Assembly (NCBI RefSeq): GCF_001424585.1
Contig: NZ_LMPJ01000009.1
Span: forward strand, 306,212 to 370,211
Direction: 5' to 3'
From: Chryseobacterium sp. Leaf180
GTDB lineage: Bacteria > Bacteroidota > Bacteroidia > Flavobacteriales > Weeksellaceae
DNA: 64,000 nucleotides
Of this stretch, positions 24,027 through 32,996 are shown one piece after another (positions within the stretch are counted from its first letter, which is position 1; every line of letters starts with the position of its first letter). The notes under the pieces are model-generated. The model was not told the origin of the DNA, ran no database searches, and saw nothing but the letters and a program-made list of their open reading frames with translations. Made by a program: the position numbers and the translations under genes.

Positions 24027-25328
24027 TTAAACAATGTCTCCGTAAAGATCAAATTCTTCTGCCGAAGTGATTTTTACATCAGCAAAATCGCCGATCGAAA
24101 TATACGTATCCACTGCGCTTACTAAAACAGTATTATCGACGTCCGGAGAATCAAACTCGGTACGGCCGACAAAATAATTTCCTTCTTTTCTGTCAAAAAT
24201 ACATCTAAAAACCTGCCCGATCTTTTCCTGATTTTTCTCCCAGGAAATCTGTGACTGCAGTTCCATGATTTCCTCCACACGTGCTTCTTTTACTTCCTGC
24301 GGAATCGTATCTTCTAAAACATATGCACCGGTATTTTCTTCGTGAGAATAGGTAAAACACCCCAAACGATCGAAACGCTGCTCGCGAACCCAGTTTTTAA
24401 GCTCCTGAAAAATCTCCTCCGTTTCGCCAGGATAACCAACGATCAAAGTGGTACGGATTGCCATATTAGGCACTTTCTCTCTGAATTTTGATAACAAAGC
24501 ATTTGTTTTCTCATGCGTTGTTCCGCGTTTCATCGACTTTAAAAGTTCGGTACTAATATGCTGAAGCGGAATGTCAATATAGTTGCAGACTTTCGGTTCT
24601 TCACGGATAATATCCAAAACATCTTCCGGAAAACCACTCGGGAAAGCATAATGCAAACGAATCCATTCGATCCCTTCAACTTTTACCAATTCTTTTAAAA
24701 GATCGCCGAGCGCTCTTCTCTTATAAATATCGAGACCGTAATAGGTAAGATCCTGAGCGATGAGAATTAATTCTTTAACGCCTACTTTCGCAAGTTTTTG
24801 AGCTTCAGAAACCAGTTTTTCAATTGGTGTAGAAAGATGACCGCCGCGCATCAAAGGAATCGCACAGAATGAACAGGGACGGTCGCAGCCTTCAGAAATT
24901 TTTAAATAAGCGTAATGTTTAGGCGTGGTTATCAAACGCTCGCCAACCAATTCGTGTTTATAATCGGCACCAAGATGTTTAAGCAAAATCGGAAGATCGC
25001 GCGTCCCAAAATACTGGTCAACATCCGGGATTTCCTTAATTAAATCCGGCTTATATCTTTCAGAAAGACAGCCAGTCACAAAAACCTTTTCTACCTCACC
25101 GCGATTTTTCGCCTCAACGTAATCTAAAATCGTATTGATCGATTCTTCCTTCGCATTATCAATAAATCCGCAGGTATTAATCACTACAATATCGCCTTTA
25201 TCCTCATGCACCACTTCTTTGCCATTGGCTTTCAGCTGACTCATAAGCACCTCAGAATCATAAACATTCTTTGAGCAACCAAGTGTTACAATATTGATTT
25301 TTTTCTTTCCGACCGATTTTGTACGCAT
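24027..25328 (-). CDS. rimO: 30S ribosomal protein S12 methylthiotransferase
   Basis: Adds a methylthio group to an Asp of ribosomal protein S12, 433 aa. The N-terminal UPF0004 domain supplies three cluster cysteines (TLGCSKNVYDSE with Cys18; VVINTCGFIDNA; VTGCLSERY). The radical-SAM core has CDRPCSFCAIPLMRGG (CxxxCxxC), and a C-terminal TRAM domain ends near GDFADVKITSAEEFDLYG. Length and motifs fit RimO rather than MiaB. CAAAGATA at 25347-25354 (TATCTTTG on the minus strand) lies 18 nt upstream of the start. Confidence 0.96.
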   Translation of the reverse strand: MRTKSVGKKKINIVTLGCSKNVYDSEVLMSQLKANGKEVVHEDKGDIVVINTCGFIDNAKEESINTILDYVEAKNRGEVEKVFVTGCLSERYKPDLIKEIPDVDQYFGTRDLPILLKHLGADYKHELVGERLITTPKHYAYLKISEGCDRPCSFCAIPLMRGGHLSTPIEKLVSEAQKLAKVGVKELILIAQDLTYYGLDIYKRRALGDLLKELVKVEGIEWIRLHYAFPSGFPEDVLDIIREEPKVCNYIDIPLQHISTELLKSMKRGTTHEKTNALLSKFREKVPNMAIRTTLIVGYPGETEEIFQELKNWVREQRFDRLGCFTYSHEENTGAYVLEDTIPQEVKEARVEEIMELQSQISWEKNQEKIGQVFRCIFDRKEGNYFVGRTEFDSPDVDNTVLVSAVDTYISIGDFADVKITSAEEFDLYGDIV

Positions 25329-25406
25329 CCTTTATTTTTGAGTGGGCAAAGATACGAAATAAAATATGGCAGAAATTATCGAGACGATTTATTGTATGCC
25401 GATAGA

Positions 25407-26396
25407 TTAGTTACTGTTTAAAGTAAATACCGTTTTGATGGTCCTCCAAATGATTAAAATATCAAAAAAGAAATTATAATTTTTGATGTAATAAAGATCG
25501 TATTCGAGTTTTTCAAGATTTTCTTCAGGTGTGGCTTTTGGAAGATTAACCTGAGCCCAGCCCGTAACTCCAGGTTTAACCAAATGTCTTAAATCAAACA
25601 TGGCATTTTCTGCAATACTTAATTTCACATAATGCGGACGTTCAGGTCGTGGTCCTATCAGGCTCATATCACCTTTGAAAATATTCCAGAGCTGCGGAAG
25701 TTCGTCAATCTTTGTAAGCCTTAAAAAACGGCCTACGCCATTAATTCGCATATCATTTTTTGTGGTAAAATCACCGCTGTGTTTAGCCACCATGGTCCGG
25801 ATTTTAAAAATCGTGAAATTTTTTGAGTTTTTTCCCACACGTTCCTGAGAAAACAGAACTTCGCCCTTGGAGGTGATTTTAACCAACAGAAATCCCAATA
25901 AAATAAGTGGTAAAACGAATGGTAAAAGGAGAATGCTTATGAAAATATCTACGAATCTCTTGATGTTAAATTTCTCTTGGTTTTGACCGATGGTAAAAAT
26001 ATCATCAACAAGATATTCATTATTCTCTAACCGAACGAGAGGTGTTCGCTTATTAACCAACTCGTAAAATTCATGCGCGTCGTAGACTGCTATTCCTTTA
26101 TTTCTCGCCGAGACGATCTCATTCGCAATATCCTGATTAAGATGGGTAACGTTCGAAGTTTCGAGAACGATACATTTTATCTTAAATTTCTCAAGGTATT
26201 GCGTAATCGTTATCCGTGAGTTTGTCGAATCGCAGACGATTGCTTTGTAACGTCTTTTAAATTTTCTGTCACTGAAAAGTTTTAAAGAAATATCGCTTAC
26301 GTTTATAAAAAGACACACTTTCACAGGCACCGGGATTTTGAGCCTCTGAGAATTATCTCTTATCGTAACTAAAGCTTTTGATAAAGTTTTTTCCAC
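25407..26396 (-). CDS. Phosphoglycosyl transferase (WbaP/WcaJ-type sugar transferase)
   Basis: Transfers a sugar-1-phosphate to undecaprenyl phosphate, starting EPS subunit assembly at the inner membrane. 329 aa, starting at a GTG at 26396. An N-terminal cytosolic domain of about 150 residues is followed by one hydrophobic segment near 163-185 (FVDIFISILLLPFVLPLILLG). The catalytic bacterial sugar transferase domain follows: VGKNSKNFTIFKIRTMV, KIDELPQLWNIFKGDMSLIG, RPERPHYV, LVKPGVTGWAQVNL. It lacks the four-helix N-terminal membrane bundle of full-length WbaP. Last gene of the EPS locus in transcription order. Confidence 0.92.
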   Translation of the reverse strand: MEKTLSKALVTIRDNSQRLKIPVPVKVCLFINVSDISLKLFSDRKFKRRYKAIVCDSTNSRITITQYLEKFKIKCIVLETSNVTHLNQDIANEIVSARNKGIAVYDAHEFYELVNKRTPLVRLENNEYLVDDIFTIGQNQEKFNIKRFVDIFISILLLPFVLPLILLGFLLVKITSKGEVLFSQERVGKNSKNFTIFKIRTMVAKHSGDFTTKNDMRINGVGRFLRLTKIDELPQLWNIFKGDMSLIGPRPERPHYVKLSIAENAMFDLRHLVKPGVTGWAQVNLPKATPEENLEKLEYDLYYIKNYNFFFDILIIWRTIKTVFTLNSN

Positions 26397-26570
26397 TATT
26401 TGTCATCATGTTTTTAAAGATAAAGGATTGTAAAGGGAAATAATTGCAGATTACAATTAAAAAATTTAAATCCTATATTTTTTTCAAACTTACAGAAAAA
26501 AATTGATAATAGTAAAGATAAATATGCAACTGGCTAATACATCATTTTACTTGTAGAATAACTACTTCTT

Positions 26571-27323
26571 TCATTGTATATACTGGAAAATCTTCTTAAT
26601 CCATCTGATATACATATAGTGTGCAGGAAAATATATGTTGTTGTTTTTAAAGGCTGAAATAATTTCCTGCTTACCCTTTTTAATGTTTTTCAAACTTTTA
26701 TTTGATTCTCCTCCCATTCGCATCTTTAATAGAAACATTTTAAGATACAAAGCTTTTATTTTATGTTTTTCAAGAAAGCGAAGCATGATTTCAAAATCAG
26801 CAGCAATCTTTAATTGGGTGTCGAAATATCCAAATTTTTTATACACCTCGTTTTTTACAAAGAGTACAGGATGCGCCGGATGCCAACCTTTACTAAATGA
26901 TTTTTGCTGTCCGGTTATCCACCTTCTGACAATCTTATCAGTATTTATCTCATCTACATAATATAGATCTGCATAGACGCATTCAATATTTTTAAGACTT
27001 TTAAAGGCTTGCATAACTTCTGACAGGACATTCTCATCTGTGTAAAAGTCATCTGAATTTAAGATACCAACAACATCGCCTTTCGCCATCTTAAGACCTT
27101 TATTCATAGCATCGTAAATGCCGCTGTCTCTTTCACTAATCCATTTAAAATCAATTTTGGACAATTTTTTATACTTCTTAACTATTTCGATGGTTTTATC
27201 CGTTGAACCGCCGTCAATAATAATATATTCTACATCATCGTAATTTTGCGATAAAACTGACTCAATCGCATCTGATATATATTTTTCACTGTTCCAGCAA
27301 ACAGTGACTATGCTGATTTTCAT
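26571..27323 (-). CDS. Glycosyltransferase family 2
   Basis: 250 aa GT-A fold enzyme. SIVTVCWNSEKYISDAIESV, IIIDGGSTDKT, then the metal-binding NSDDFYTDENV at about residue 90 in place of a DxD. A mid-region GWHPAHPVLFVKNEVYKKFG is typical of colanic-acid-like GT2 enzymes (WcaE/WcaA kind). Adds one sugar to the lipid-linked EPS unit on the cytoplasmic face; donor and acceptor unknown. In the EPS operon, 29 nt after the beta-helix gene. Confidence 0.9.
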   Translation of the reverse strand: MKISIVTVCWNSEKYISDAIESVLSQNYDDVEYIIIDGGSTDKTIEIVKKYKKLSKIDFKWISERDSGIYDAMNKGLKMAKGDVVGILNSDDFYTDENVLSEVMQAFKSLKNIECVYADLYYVDEINTDKIVRRWITGQQKSFSKGWHPAHPVLFVKNEVYKKFGYFDTQLKIAADFEIMLRFLEKHKIKALYLKMFLLKMRMGGESNKSLKNIKKGKQEIISAFKNNNIYFPAHYMYIRWIKKIFQYIQ

Positions 27324-27352
27324 AAAAAATTTATTTAAAGATCTACTAAAGA

Positions 27353-28690
27353 TTACCTAAAGTTATTAGATGTTTTTATTTCCTTTTTAGCAAAGTCTTT
27401 CACAACTGCTGAATTTGGATATTGAATAAAATTATTCTGAAAAACAAAGCCTGAATCATGATCTGTTTGCAGAGCGTAGGTTGTGGAATATTTACGATAA
27501 TCAATAAACCTATTTGAAGTTATAAAAGTACGAAGACTATTTCCACGTGAAACCAATTGTATTATAGCATCTTCCTGGCGACCTGCACAATCAATAAAGT
27601 CATTCCCAATGATACTTACATCAAATGAATTTAATAAAACAATAGGGGACATATTGATACCTTTTACTATATTATTGGCAACTTTTAGATTATTTGAATT
27701 GTTTGCAGCAATAAAATTTTTTGTATAAGTTTTCGAAGTTGCGTACGTATGCTGACCTAAAATATTATTCTCAGATATAATGATTTCGTCAGCATTTTCT
27801 ATCCTTAATATCGTATTTGAATTTTCAGTTGAAATTGTATGTGAGAAAAAACAATTTGAAATTCTTACCTGCTGCACTCTTCTATCAGCAGAACCTTGTA
27901 TTAAAAGAATGTCTTTAGCAATTCCCTTTCCTAATACATCCTCTACATACAGATTTGCTAGTGAAGTATTTTGATGATTTGTTTCATTATCATAAGGCTG
28001 TAATAAAATTGAATGTTCTGTTGCTCCATTCAGCCAAACGTTATTAACCCTATTTCCCCCAGCCACAATTTTTAAAGCCACCTCGCCTCCAGTGATTTCG
28101 CTGTCAGTAAATGTGGAATCGGAGAACATCTGAAAACCAATCTTATTATTACCAAAAAAGCAGGCACGCACCCTACACAGACCTTGTGATGATTTGAAAC
28201 CAAACTCTGTGAAATTATAAAATCCAACATTTTCAAGATTAAATGCAGCACCGAACGCACCGTCAATACCTGTCGAAGAAAGATTATTTCCTTCAAACCG
28301 CAAACCAGTGATTTTAACAAAATCACAACCGGTTTCTGCAGTTAATATTGGAGATTCTGAAATGGCTTTAAGAACCGTACCGGCATCTTTAGTCCAATGA
28401 TTAAAACCAGCACCCTGAATACTTAGACCTTTGAAAGAATAAGGTAATTTTAAACTTTTTACTAAAAATACACCCACTCCAAACGTTATAGGACGACCGG
28501 AATTTATCGCTTTTTGAATTGCGGGAGTATCATCTGTATTTCCGTCACCTTTCGCTCCAAAATCGAACACGCTTACTGCTTCACGTTTCTTCTCACTTTC
28601 AACTGAAGTATTTTTATCAGATAATCCATTACGATTCTGAGCTTGGGTATTGATTCCACAAAATAAAATGAGAAGCCAAAAATATTTCAA
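27353..28690 (-). CDS. Secreted right-handed beta-helix protein (pectate-lyase superfamily)
   Basis: 445 aa, apparently starting at a TTG at 28690 with a signal peptide (MKYFWLLILFCGINTQAQ). After a low-complexity spacer comes VFDFGAKGDGNTDDTPAIQKA, the hallmark of the Pectate_lyase_3 / rhamnogalacturonase-epimerase entry. It is followed by many short turns with Asn ladders (LKVANNIVKGIN, IGNDFIDCAGRQ, ITSNRFIDYRK) as in parallel beta-helix coils. An exported beta-helix in an EPS locus probably trims or modifies the polymer, similar in position to WcaM in colanic acid clusters. Catalytic residues cannot be fixed by eye. Confidence 0.85.
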   Translation of the reverse strand: MKYFWLLILFCGINTQAQNRNGLSDKNTSVESEKKREAVSVFDFGAKGDGNTDDTPAIQKAINSGRPITFGVGVFLVKSLKLPYSFKGLSIQGAGFNHWTKDAGTVLKAISESPILTAETGCDFVKITGLRFEGNNLSSTGIDGAFGAAFNLENVGFYNFTEFGFKSSQGLCRVRACFFGNNKIGFQMFSDSTFTDSEITGGEVALKIVAGGNRVNNVWLNGATEHSILLQPYDNETNHQNTSLANLYVEDVLGKGIAKDILLIQGSADRRVQQVRISNCFFSHTISTENSNTILRIENADEIIISENNILGQHTYATSKTYTKNFIAANNSNNLKVANNIVKGINMSPIVLLNSFDVSIIGNDFIDCAGRQEDAIIQLVSRGNSLRTFITSNRFIDYRKYSTTYALQTDHDSGFVFQNNFIQYPNSAVVKDFAKKEIKTSNNFR

Positions 28691-28702
28691 AACTGACTGT
28701 AA

Positions 28703-29722
28703 TTAACTTCGTGGCGCAACTGCCTTCTTTTTTACTTCTTCGTTGATCCACTGATATGTTTTTTCCATACCTCTTCTTAAGGGTTCACTTACTTCCCACC
28801 CAATATTTTCTCTGTATAGTTTATTGTGAGAATTTCTTCCTTTTACACCTGTAGGACATTTAAAACCATATTTATCAAAAAACTCCTGACCTCCAAGATT
28901 TTTTATCTCTATATTCTTTTTAGAAATATCAATCACCATATCGGCAAGTTCATTGATGGTTACCATTTCTTCGCTTCCAATATTTACCGGTTCCGTAAAA
29001 TCTGATTCCATTAGTCTGAGAACTGCTTCCACACATTCGTCGACGTATAAAAAGGATCTAGTTTGGAGACCGTCACCCCACACTTCAATTACATCTTCCT
29101 TCTGAGCTTCTGCAACTTTACGACACATGGCTGCAGGAGATTTTTCCTTACCCCCATTCCATGTTCCCTGAGGTCCAAAAATATTATGAAATCTTGCAAT
29201 ACGTACATTTAATTTATAATTTCTGCCGTATGATTTATAAAGGCGTTCAGAAAATAATTTTTCCCAGCCATATTCAGAGTCGGGATTTGCAGGATACGCC
29301 GAGCTCTCTTCGCAGTTTGGATTATTTGGATCTAGCTGGTTGTGCTCAGGATACATGCAGGCAGAGGAAGAATAGAAAATCTTTTTTACATTTTTTACAA
29401 CCGCCTCCCTGGCAACATTCAAATTAATCAAAGCTGAGTTGTGCATTACATCGGCATCATGTTCACCGGTAAAAATGTATAAAGCACCTCCCATATCGGC
29501 AGCAAGCTGATAAATTTCATCAACGTCTTCATCGATCACATTTTTTACGACTACAGGATCGGTAAGATCACCTAAAATAAATTCATTACAAATATCATCA
29601 TGGCTAAAATACTCATGCGATTTAATATCACATATTCTAACAAAGTTCCCTTCATTTTTTAATCTCTTTGCTAGGTGTCCTCCAATAAAGCCACCGCCGC
29701 CTAGCACAATAATTTTTTTCAT
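28703..29722 (-). CDS. NAD-dependent sugar epimerase, GDP-mannose 3,5-epimerase-like
   Basis: Extended SDR enzyme, 339 aa. Rossmann motif GGGGFIGGHLAKRL at 8-21. Catalytic positions: Cys122 in SSSACMYPEHNQ, Tyr151 and Lys155 in SEYGWEKL, Lys194 in GGKEKSPAAMCRK. Each lies exactly 23 residues before the position known for plant GDP-mannose 3,5-epimerase (Cys145, Tyr174, Lys178, Lys217). It also has RFHNIFGPQGTW, GDGLQTRSFLYVDECVE and EPVNIGSEEMVTINE. I infer GDP-mannose to GDP-L-galactose (or GDP-L-gulose), giving an unusual L-sugar for the EPS. The closest alternative is another GDP-sugar epimerase. Confidence 0.82.
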   Translation of the reverse strand: MKKIIVLGGGGFIGGHLAKRLKNEGNFVRICDIKSHEYFSHDDICNEFILGDLTDPVVVKNVIDEDVDEIYQLAADMGGALYIFTGEHDADVMHNSALINLNVAREAVVKNVKKIFYSSSACMYPEHNQLDPNNPNCEESSAYPANPDSEYGWEKLFSERLYKSYGRNYKLNVRIARFHNIFGPQGTWNGGKEKSPAAMCRKVAEAQKEDVIEVWGDGLQTRSFLYVDECVEAVLRLMESDFTEPVNIGSEEMVTINELADMVIDISKKNIEIKNLGGQEFFDKYGFKCPTGVKGRNSHNKLYRENIGWEVSEPLRRGMEKTYQWINEEVKKKAVAPRS

Positions 29723-29731
29723 ATTAAATTT

Positions 29732-30835
29732 TTATTCAAATCTGTTTTTATTTCTATCGTATATCTCCTCATAAAAAAGTTTATGTTCATAAAAATTTTT
29801 TTCCCAAGAAAACATCTGCGCGTTTATCAAACCTTTATTTACAAAATCATTTCTTATGTCATCATTTTCAAGAAACATAACCGCTTCAGCAATGCTTCTT
29901 GAAGTAATTCTATTAATTAAAATTCCTGCATTTCCAACAACCTCAGGTATTGATGATGCGTTTGCGGCAATTACAGGACAACCTGCCTTCATCGCTTCTA
30001 AAGGAGGAATACCAAAACCTTCATATTTTGAAGGGTATAGCAAACAAAAAGCTATATTATATATTGCATTGAGATAATCTTCTGACACATCTGACACAAC
30101 CGAATATCTGCCTGCAATTTTATTCTGTAAAAACAACTCTTCTGTATTTGTTAAGTTTTTACCGACAATCAGCAAATGATACACAGAATCTAGAATTGAA
30201 ACGGAATCCACAGCAACATCAAAATTTTTATAATTCGCTCTTGAACCTACAAATAACAGATACTTTTTATTTTTGTCAATATTAGGGATTTTTTGAGAGA
30301 CAATCTCATAAGCATTATTAATTATTTTAAACTTATATCCTACCCCATTATATATAACTTTAACTGTGGCAGGATCAACCCACGGATGCAATTTAAATAA
30401 ATCATTTTTTGTGTTTTCAGAAATACAAATAATGCCTTGAGATCTTTTAATGGCATATCTTTTCAGATGATAATGAATTTTTCTCCGGAGACCTTTTTCA
30501 AGAAAATCCATTGTGAAATCATGAACAGTAGTAATATTTACCGCTTCGGCAGATTTACAAATGCGATAGTAGCTTGAATGAAAAATAAACTTTTCAGTTT
30601 CAACGACGTAAAGACTAAAAAAACGATTGAAATACTTCCATTTTTTCTTTTCAGAAACCACATTTTGATCTGACAGATTCGGGAAATTTATATTATCTGA
30701 ATCCTCATCCAGATTCAAAAAAGTTATATTTTGATCTGGATACTTAGTAAAATTATTAATAAGCTCATACCAATAGACTGATATTCCTCCAGACTTTTGC
30801 AGCCAAAAAATAATATTATCAAAAACAATTTTCAT
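29732..30835 (-). CDS. Glycosyltransferase family 4
   Basis: 367 aa GT-B fold enzyme. N-terminal acceptor domain; the C-terminal donor-binding domain has [15 protein letters not shown] and the E-x7-E motif in [20 protein letters not shown], with [13 protein letters not shown] after it. This is the WbnK/mannosyltransferase-like group, consistent with GDP-mannose-derived sugars and the neighbouring epimerase, but the donor is not shown. 2 nt separate it from the polymerase gene. Confidence 0.92.
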   Translation of the reverse strand: MKIVFDNIIFWLQKSGGISVYWYELINNFTKYPDQNITFLNLDEDSDNINFPNLSDQNVVSEKKKWKYFNRFFSLYVVETEKFIFHSSYYRICKSAEAVNITTVHDFTMDFLEKGLRRKIHYHLKRYAIKRSQGIICISENTKNDLFKLHPWVDPATVKVIYNGVGYKFKIINNAYEIVSQKIPNIDKNKKYLLFVGSRANYKNFDVAVDSVSILDSVYHLLIVGKNLTNTEELFLQNKIAGRYSVVSDVSEDYLNAIYNIAFCLLYPSKYEGFGIPPLEAMKAGCPVIAANASSIPEVVGNAGILINRITSRSIAEAVMFLENDDIRNDFVNKGLINAQMFSWEKNFYEHKLFYEEIYDRNKNRFE

Positions 30836-30837
30836 AC

Positions 30838-32151
30838 TTATTTTGAGAGTGTTTTTTGAATGGTTGGCAGGAATATAAATACTGCTACAATTACAAACTG
30901 ATACAGAAAAGTAGAAACTTCTCCTCTACAGAAATCTACGATTAGAGTAAAAAAAATGAAGTTGTAACGTTGATCTCTGATATTTTGTAAAATGATGATG
31001 CCCATCCCAATGAATAAATACATTAGGGCAGGACCAAAATATCCAAAATTTATAAAAAATTCGGAAACGGGTGTAAAAGCAAAACCCATCCCGTTTTTAC
31101 CGTAGTACCTTTCGACAAACTGAGTTCCGAGGGATTTGGGTTTTTCAGGGAAAATTTCCCTCGGTATAAAATTTATGATCGGATTAATGAATACCGTTTC
31201 TCCGTATTTGAAATGATAATTCTTATTTTTTTGTGCTCTTTCCACTTCAAAACTTAATGTGTAAAACGGATAGACAAATTCATTACTTGAAAGCGTGATT
31301 GCAATCTTTTCTGCAGGTGTATATTTTGCGCCGCCTAATAATTCAGACCTTAAGGTACCGATGTATAAAAATGCAAGGATAAGAGCCAAAAGACCCACAA
31401 ATTTCAGATAAGTAAATTTGATTTTTTTAATATTTGCAAAAACCCAGAAGATACCAATAATTACAGGCGCAAAATCTTTTCTATTACCAGCCGAAAGCTG
31501 CATTGATGAATAGAATACAAAAAGAAAAATGATAAAATATTTTAAATATTTTTTTAGATTCTGAAAATGATAGACGAAAAAGAGAAAGCCTCCCGTGATA
31601 AGAAAGCCCACAATAATTTCTAGCTGGCTTGTTTCCTTTATTAAATCATTCCGCTCACTTTTCATCAGTGACTGTGGATTAAAAAAGAGACCCTGATTTA
31701 TAAAGAAAGCTGCTTTATATACTACCAACACCGAGACAATTGCTGCGAGAATTACTGAGTAGTTTTTATCAAAACTTGATTTTGTTTCAAGAGAGGTATA
31801 GACTTCTTTTCTTAAAACTGAAGTTCCTATAAGGTATGTGAAGACAGCAGCCAAATAAATGATTACAGAACTGTAAACTTCAGAATCTACTTTCGTATAT
31901 AGCACATATTGCACTAAGAAAACAAAAATTCCGTACAGGTAAAAAAATATAAAAAATATGAGACTTGAATTATTAAAATACAGAGTTTCATATTGATTTT
32001 TAATGATAAAAAATCCTAACAGAAGAGTGTAAATTAAGATCGTAAGAACGTAATCATCATTCTGATTAAAATACAGTATCAACAAGAATATCAATCCCAA
32101 AAAACATTGAGCGACTGCTAGCAATACCAACATATTTTTAAAAATCTTCAT
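30838..32151 (-). CDS. Wzy-like polysaccharide polymerase
   Basis: 437 aa integral membrane protein with about 11-12 hydrophobic segments and a large extracytoplasmic loop near residues 270-360 (NKNYHFKYGETVFINPIINF, REIFPEKPKSLG). The loop matches the general pattern of O-antigen/EPS polymerases (oligosaccharide repeat unit polymerase). Sequence families of Wzy are very divergent, so the call rests on topology and its position between GT, flippase and kinase genes. It overlaps the upstream GT2 gene by 4 nt (ATGA). Confidence 0.82.
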   Translation of the reverse strand: MKIFKNMLVLLAVAQCFLGLIFLLILYFNQNDDYVLTILIYTLLLGFFIIKNQYETLYFNNSSLIFFIFFYLYGIFVFLVQYVLYTKVDSEVYSSVIIYLAAVFTYLIGTSVLRKEVYTSLETKSSFDKNYSVILAAIVSVLVVYKAAFFINQGLFFNPQSLMKSERNDLIKETSQLEIIVGFLITGGFLFFVYHFQNLKKYLKYFIIFLFVFYSSMQLSAGNRKDFAPVIIGIFWVFANIKKIKFTYLKFVGLLALILAFLYIGTLRSELLGGAKYTPAEKIAITLSSNEFVYPFYTLSFEVERAQKNKNYHFKYGETVFINPIINFIPREIFPEKPKSLGTQFVERYYGKNGMGFAFTPVSEFFINFGYFGPALMYLFIGMGIIILQNIRDQRYNFIFFTLIVDFCRGEVSTFLYQFVIVAVFIFLPTIQKTLSK

Positions 32152-32996
32152 ATCTGTGGTTTTGCTGACAGGAAGCCTTCTACAAGACCTTTGAGCTGCG
32201 CGACGTAAAATTTTGAATGCTTCGGCTTATGAAAGATATGTATGATAATACCTATGACGCTAATGCTAATTTTTTTCAGAAATTTACTTACAAATTTATG
32301 CTTTTTGCAGAGGAAAGCAGTTCCGCAGGCATAAGAATAAGCTCTTTTTAAAGACTGCTCATCACCTTTTTCCAAAATGGTTTGAGGATGATAAAAGATA
32401 ATTTCCGGTGAATAAATAACCCTGAATTTTTTTGAATTTAATATTCTATACAGCCAATCATAGCCTTCTTCTGAACCGTAGTACATACCGGCGCCCATAT
32501 GCTCATCAAACTGAAAGTCTTTAAATATTTCAGACGAAGCGAGCATTGTTGCCTCAACAAAACCTCCGTTCATCGTTGCAGGCGATAATTCAAAAGATTT
32601 TTTATTAAATCTAATGACGCTGTCATTGCCGGAATTATCGATACATTTTCCGAATACAGCATTAAAACCTGATGTTTTAATTAAATCAAGCGCTTTTCTG
32701 TAGGTTTCAGGTGTAACTTTACAATCGTCATCCGGGCAGGAAATATAAGAGCCCTTAGCTTTTGAAATACCAAAATTTTTGGCTTTTGATAATCCTTTGA
32801 AATTTACTTTATAATGCTTAATCTTCAGATATACTGAAAACTTTGATATAACATTATCTAAGCGGTTATCATTATTCTGATCAACAATCAAAATTTCGTG
32901 TTTGATATTATCTAGCCCTTGCGTCAATGATAAGAGCAATGCAGACATATCTTCTGTTCTACCGACGGTAGGTACAATAATGGAAAGCTCGATCAT
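32148..32996 (-). CDS. Glycosyltransferase family 2
   Basis: 282 aa. LSIIVPTVGRTEDMSALLLS, ILIVDQNNDNRLDNV, and GSYISCPDDDCKVTPETY, where the Asp triplet (about residues 92-94) is the metal-binding site. C-terminal region with Cys, Lys and Tyr-rich stretches and one hydrophobic helix (ISVIGIIIHIFH). Adds one sugar to the EPS subunit. It overlaps wzx upstream and wzy downstream by 4 nt each, so translation is coupled. Confidence 0.9.
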   Translation of the reverse strand: MIELSIIVPTVGRTEDMSALLLSLTQGLDNIKHEILIVDQNNDNRLDNVISKFSVYLKIKHYKVNFKGLSKAKNFGISKAKGSYISCPDDDCKVTPETYRKALDLIKTSGFNAVFGKCIDNSGNDSVIRFNKKSFELSPATMNGGFVEATMLASSEIFKDFQFDEHMGAGMYYGSEEGYDWLYRILNSKKFRVIYSPEIIFYHPQTILEKGDEQSLKRAYSYACGTAFLCKKHKFVSKFLKKISISVIGIIIHIFHKPKHSKFYVAQLKGLVEGFLSAKPQI

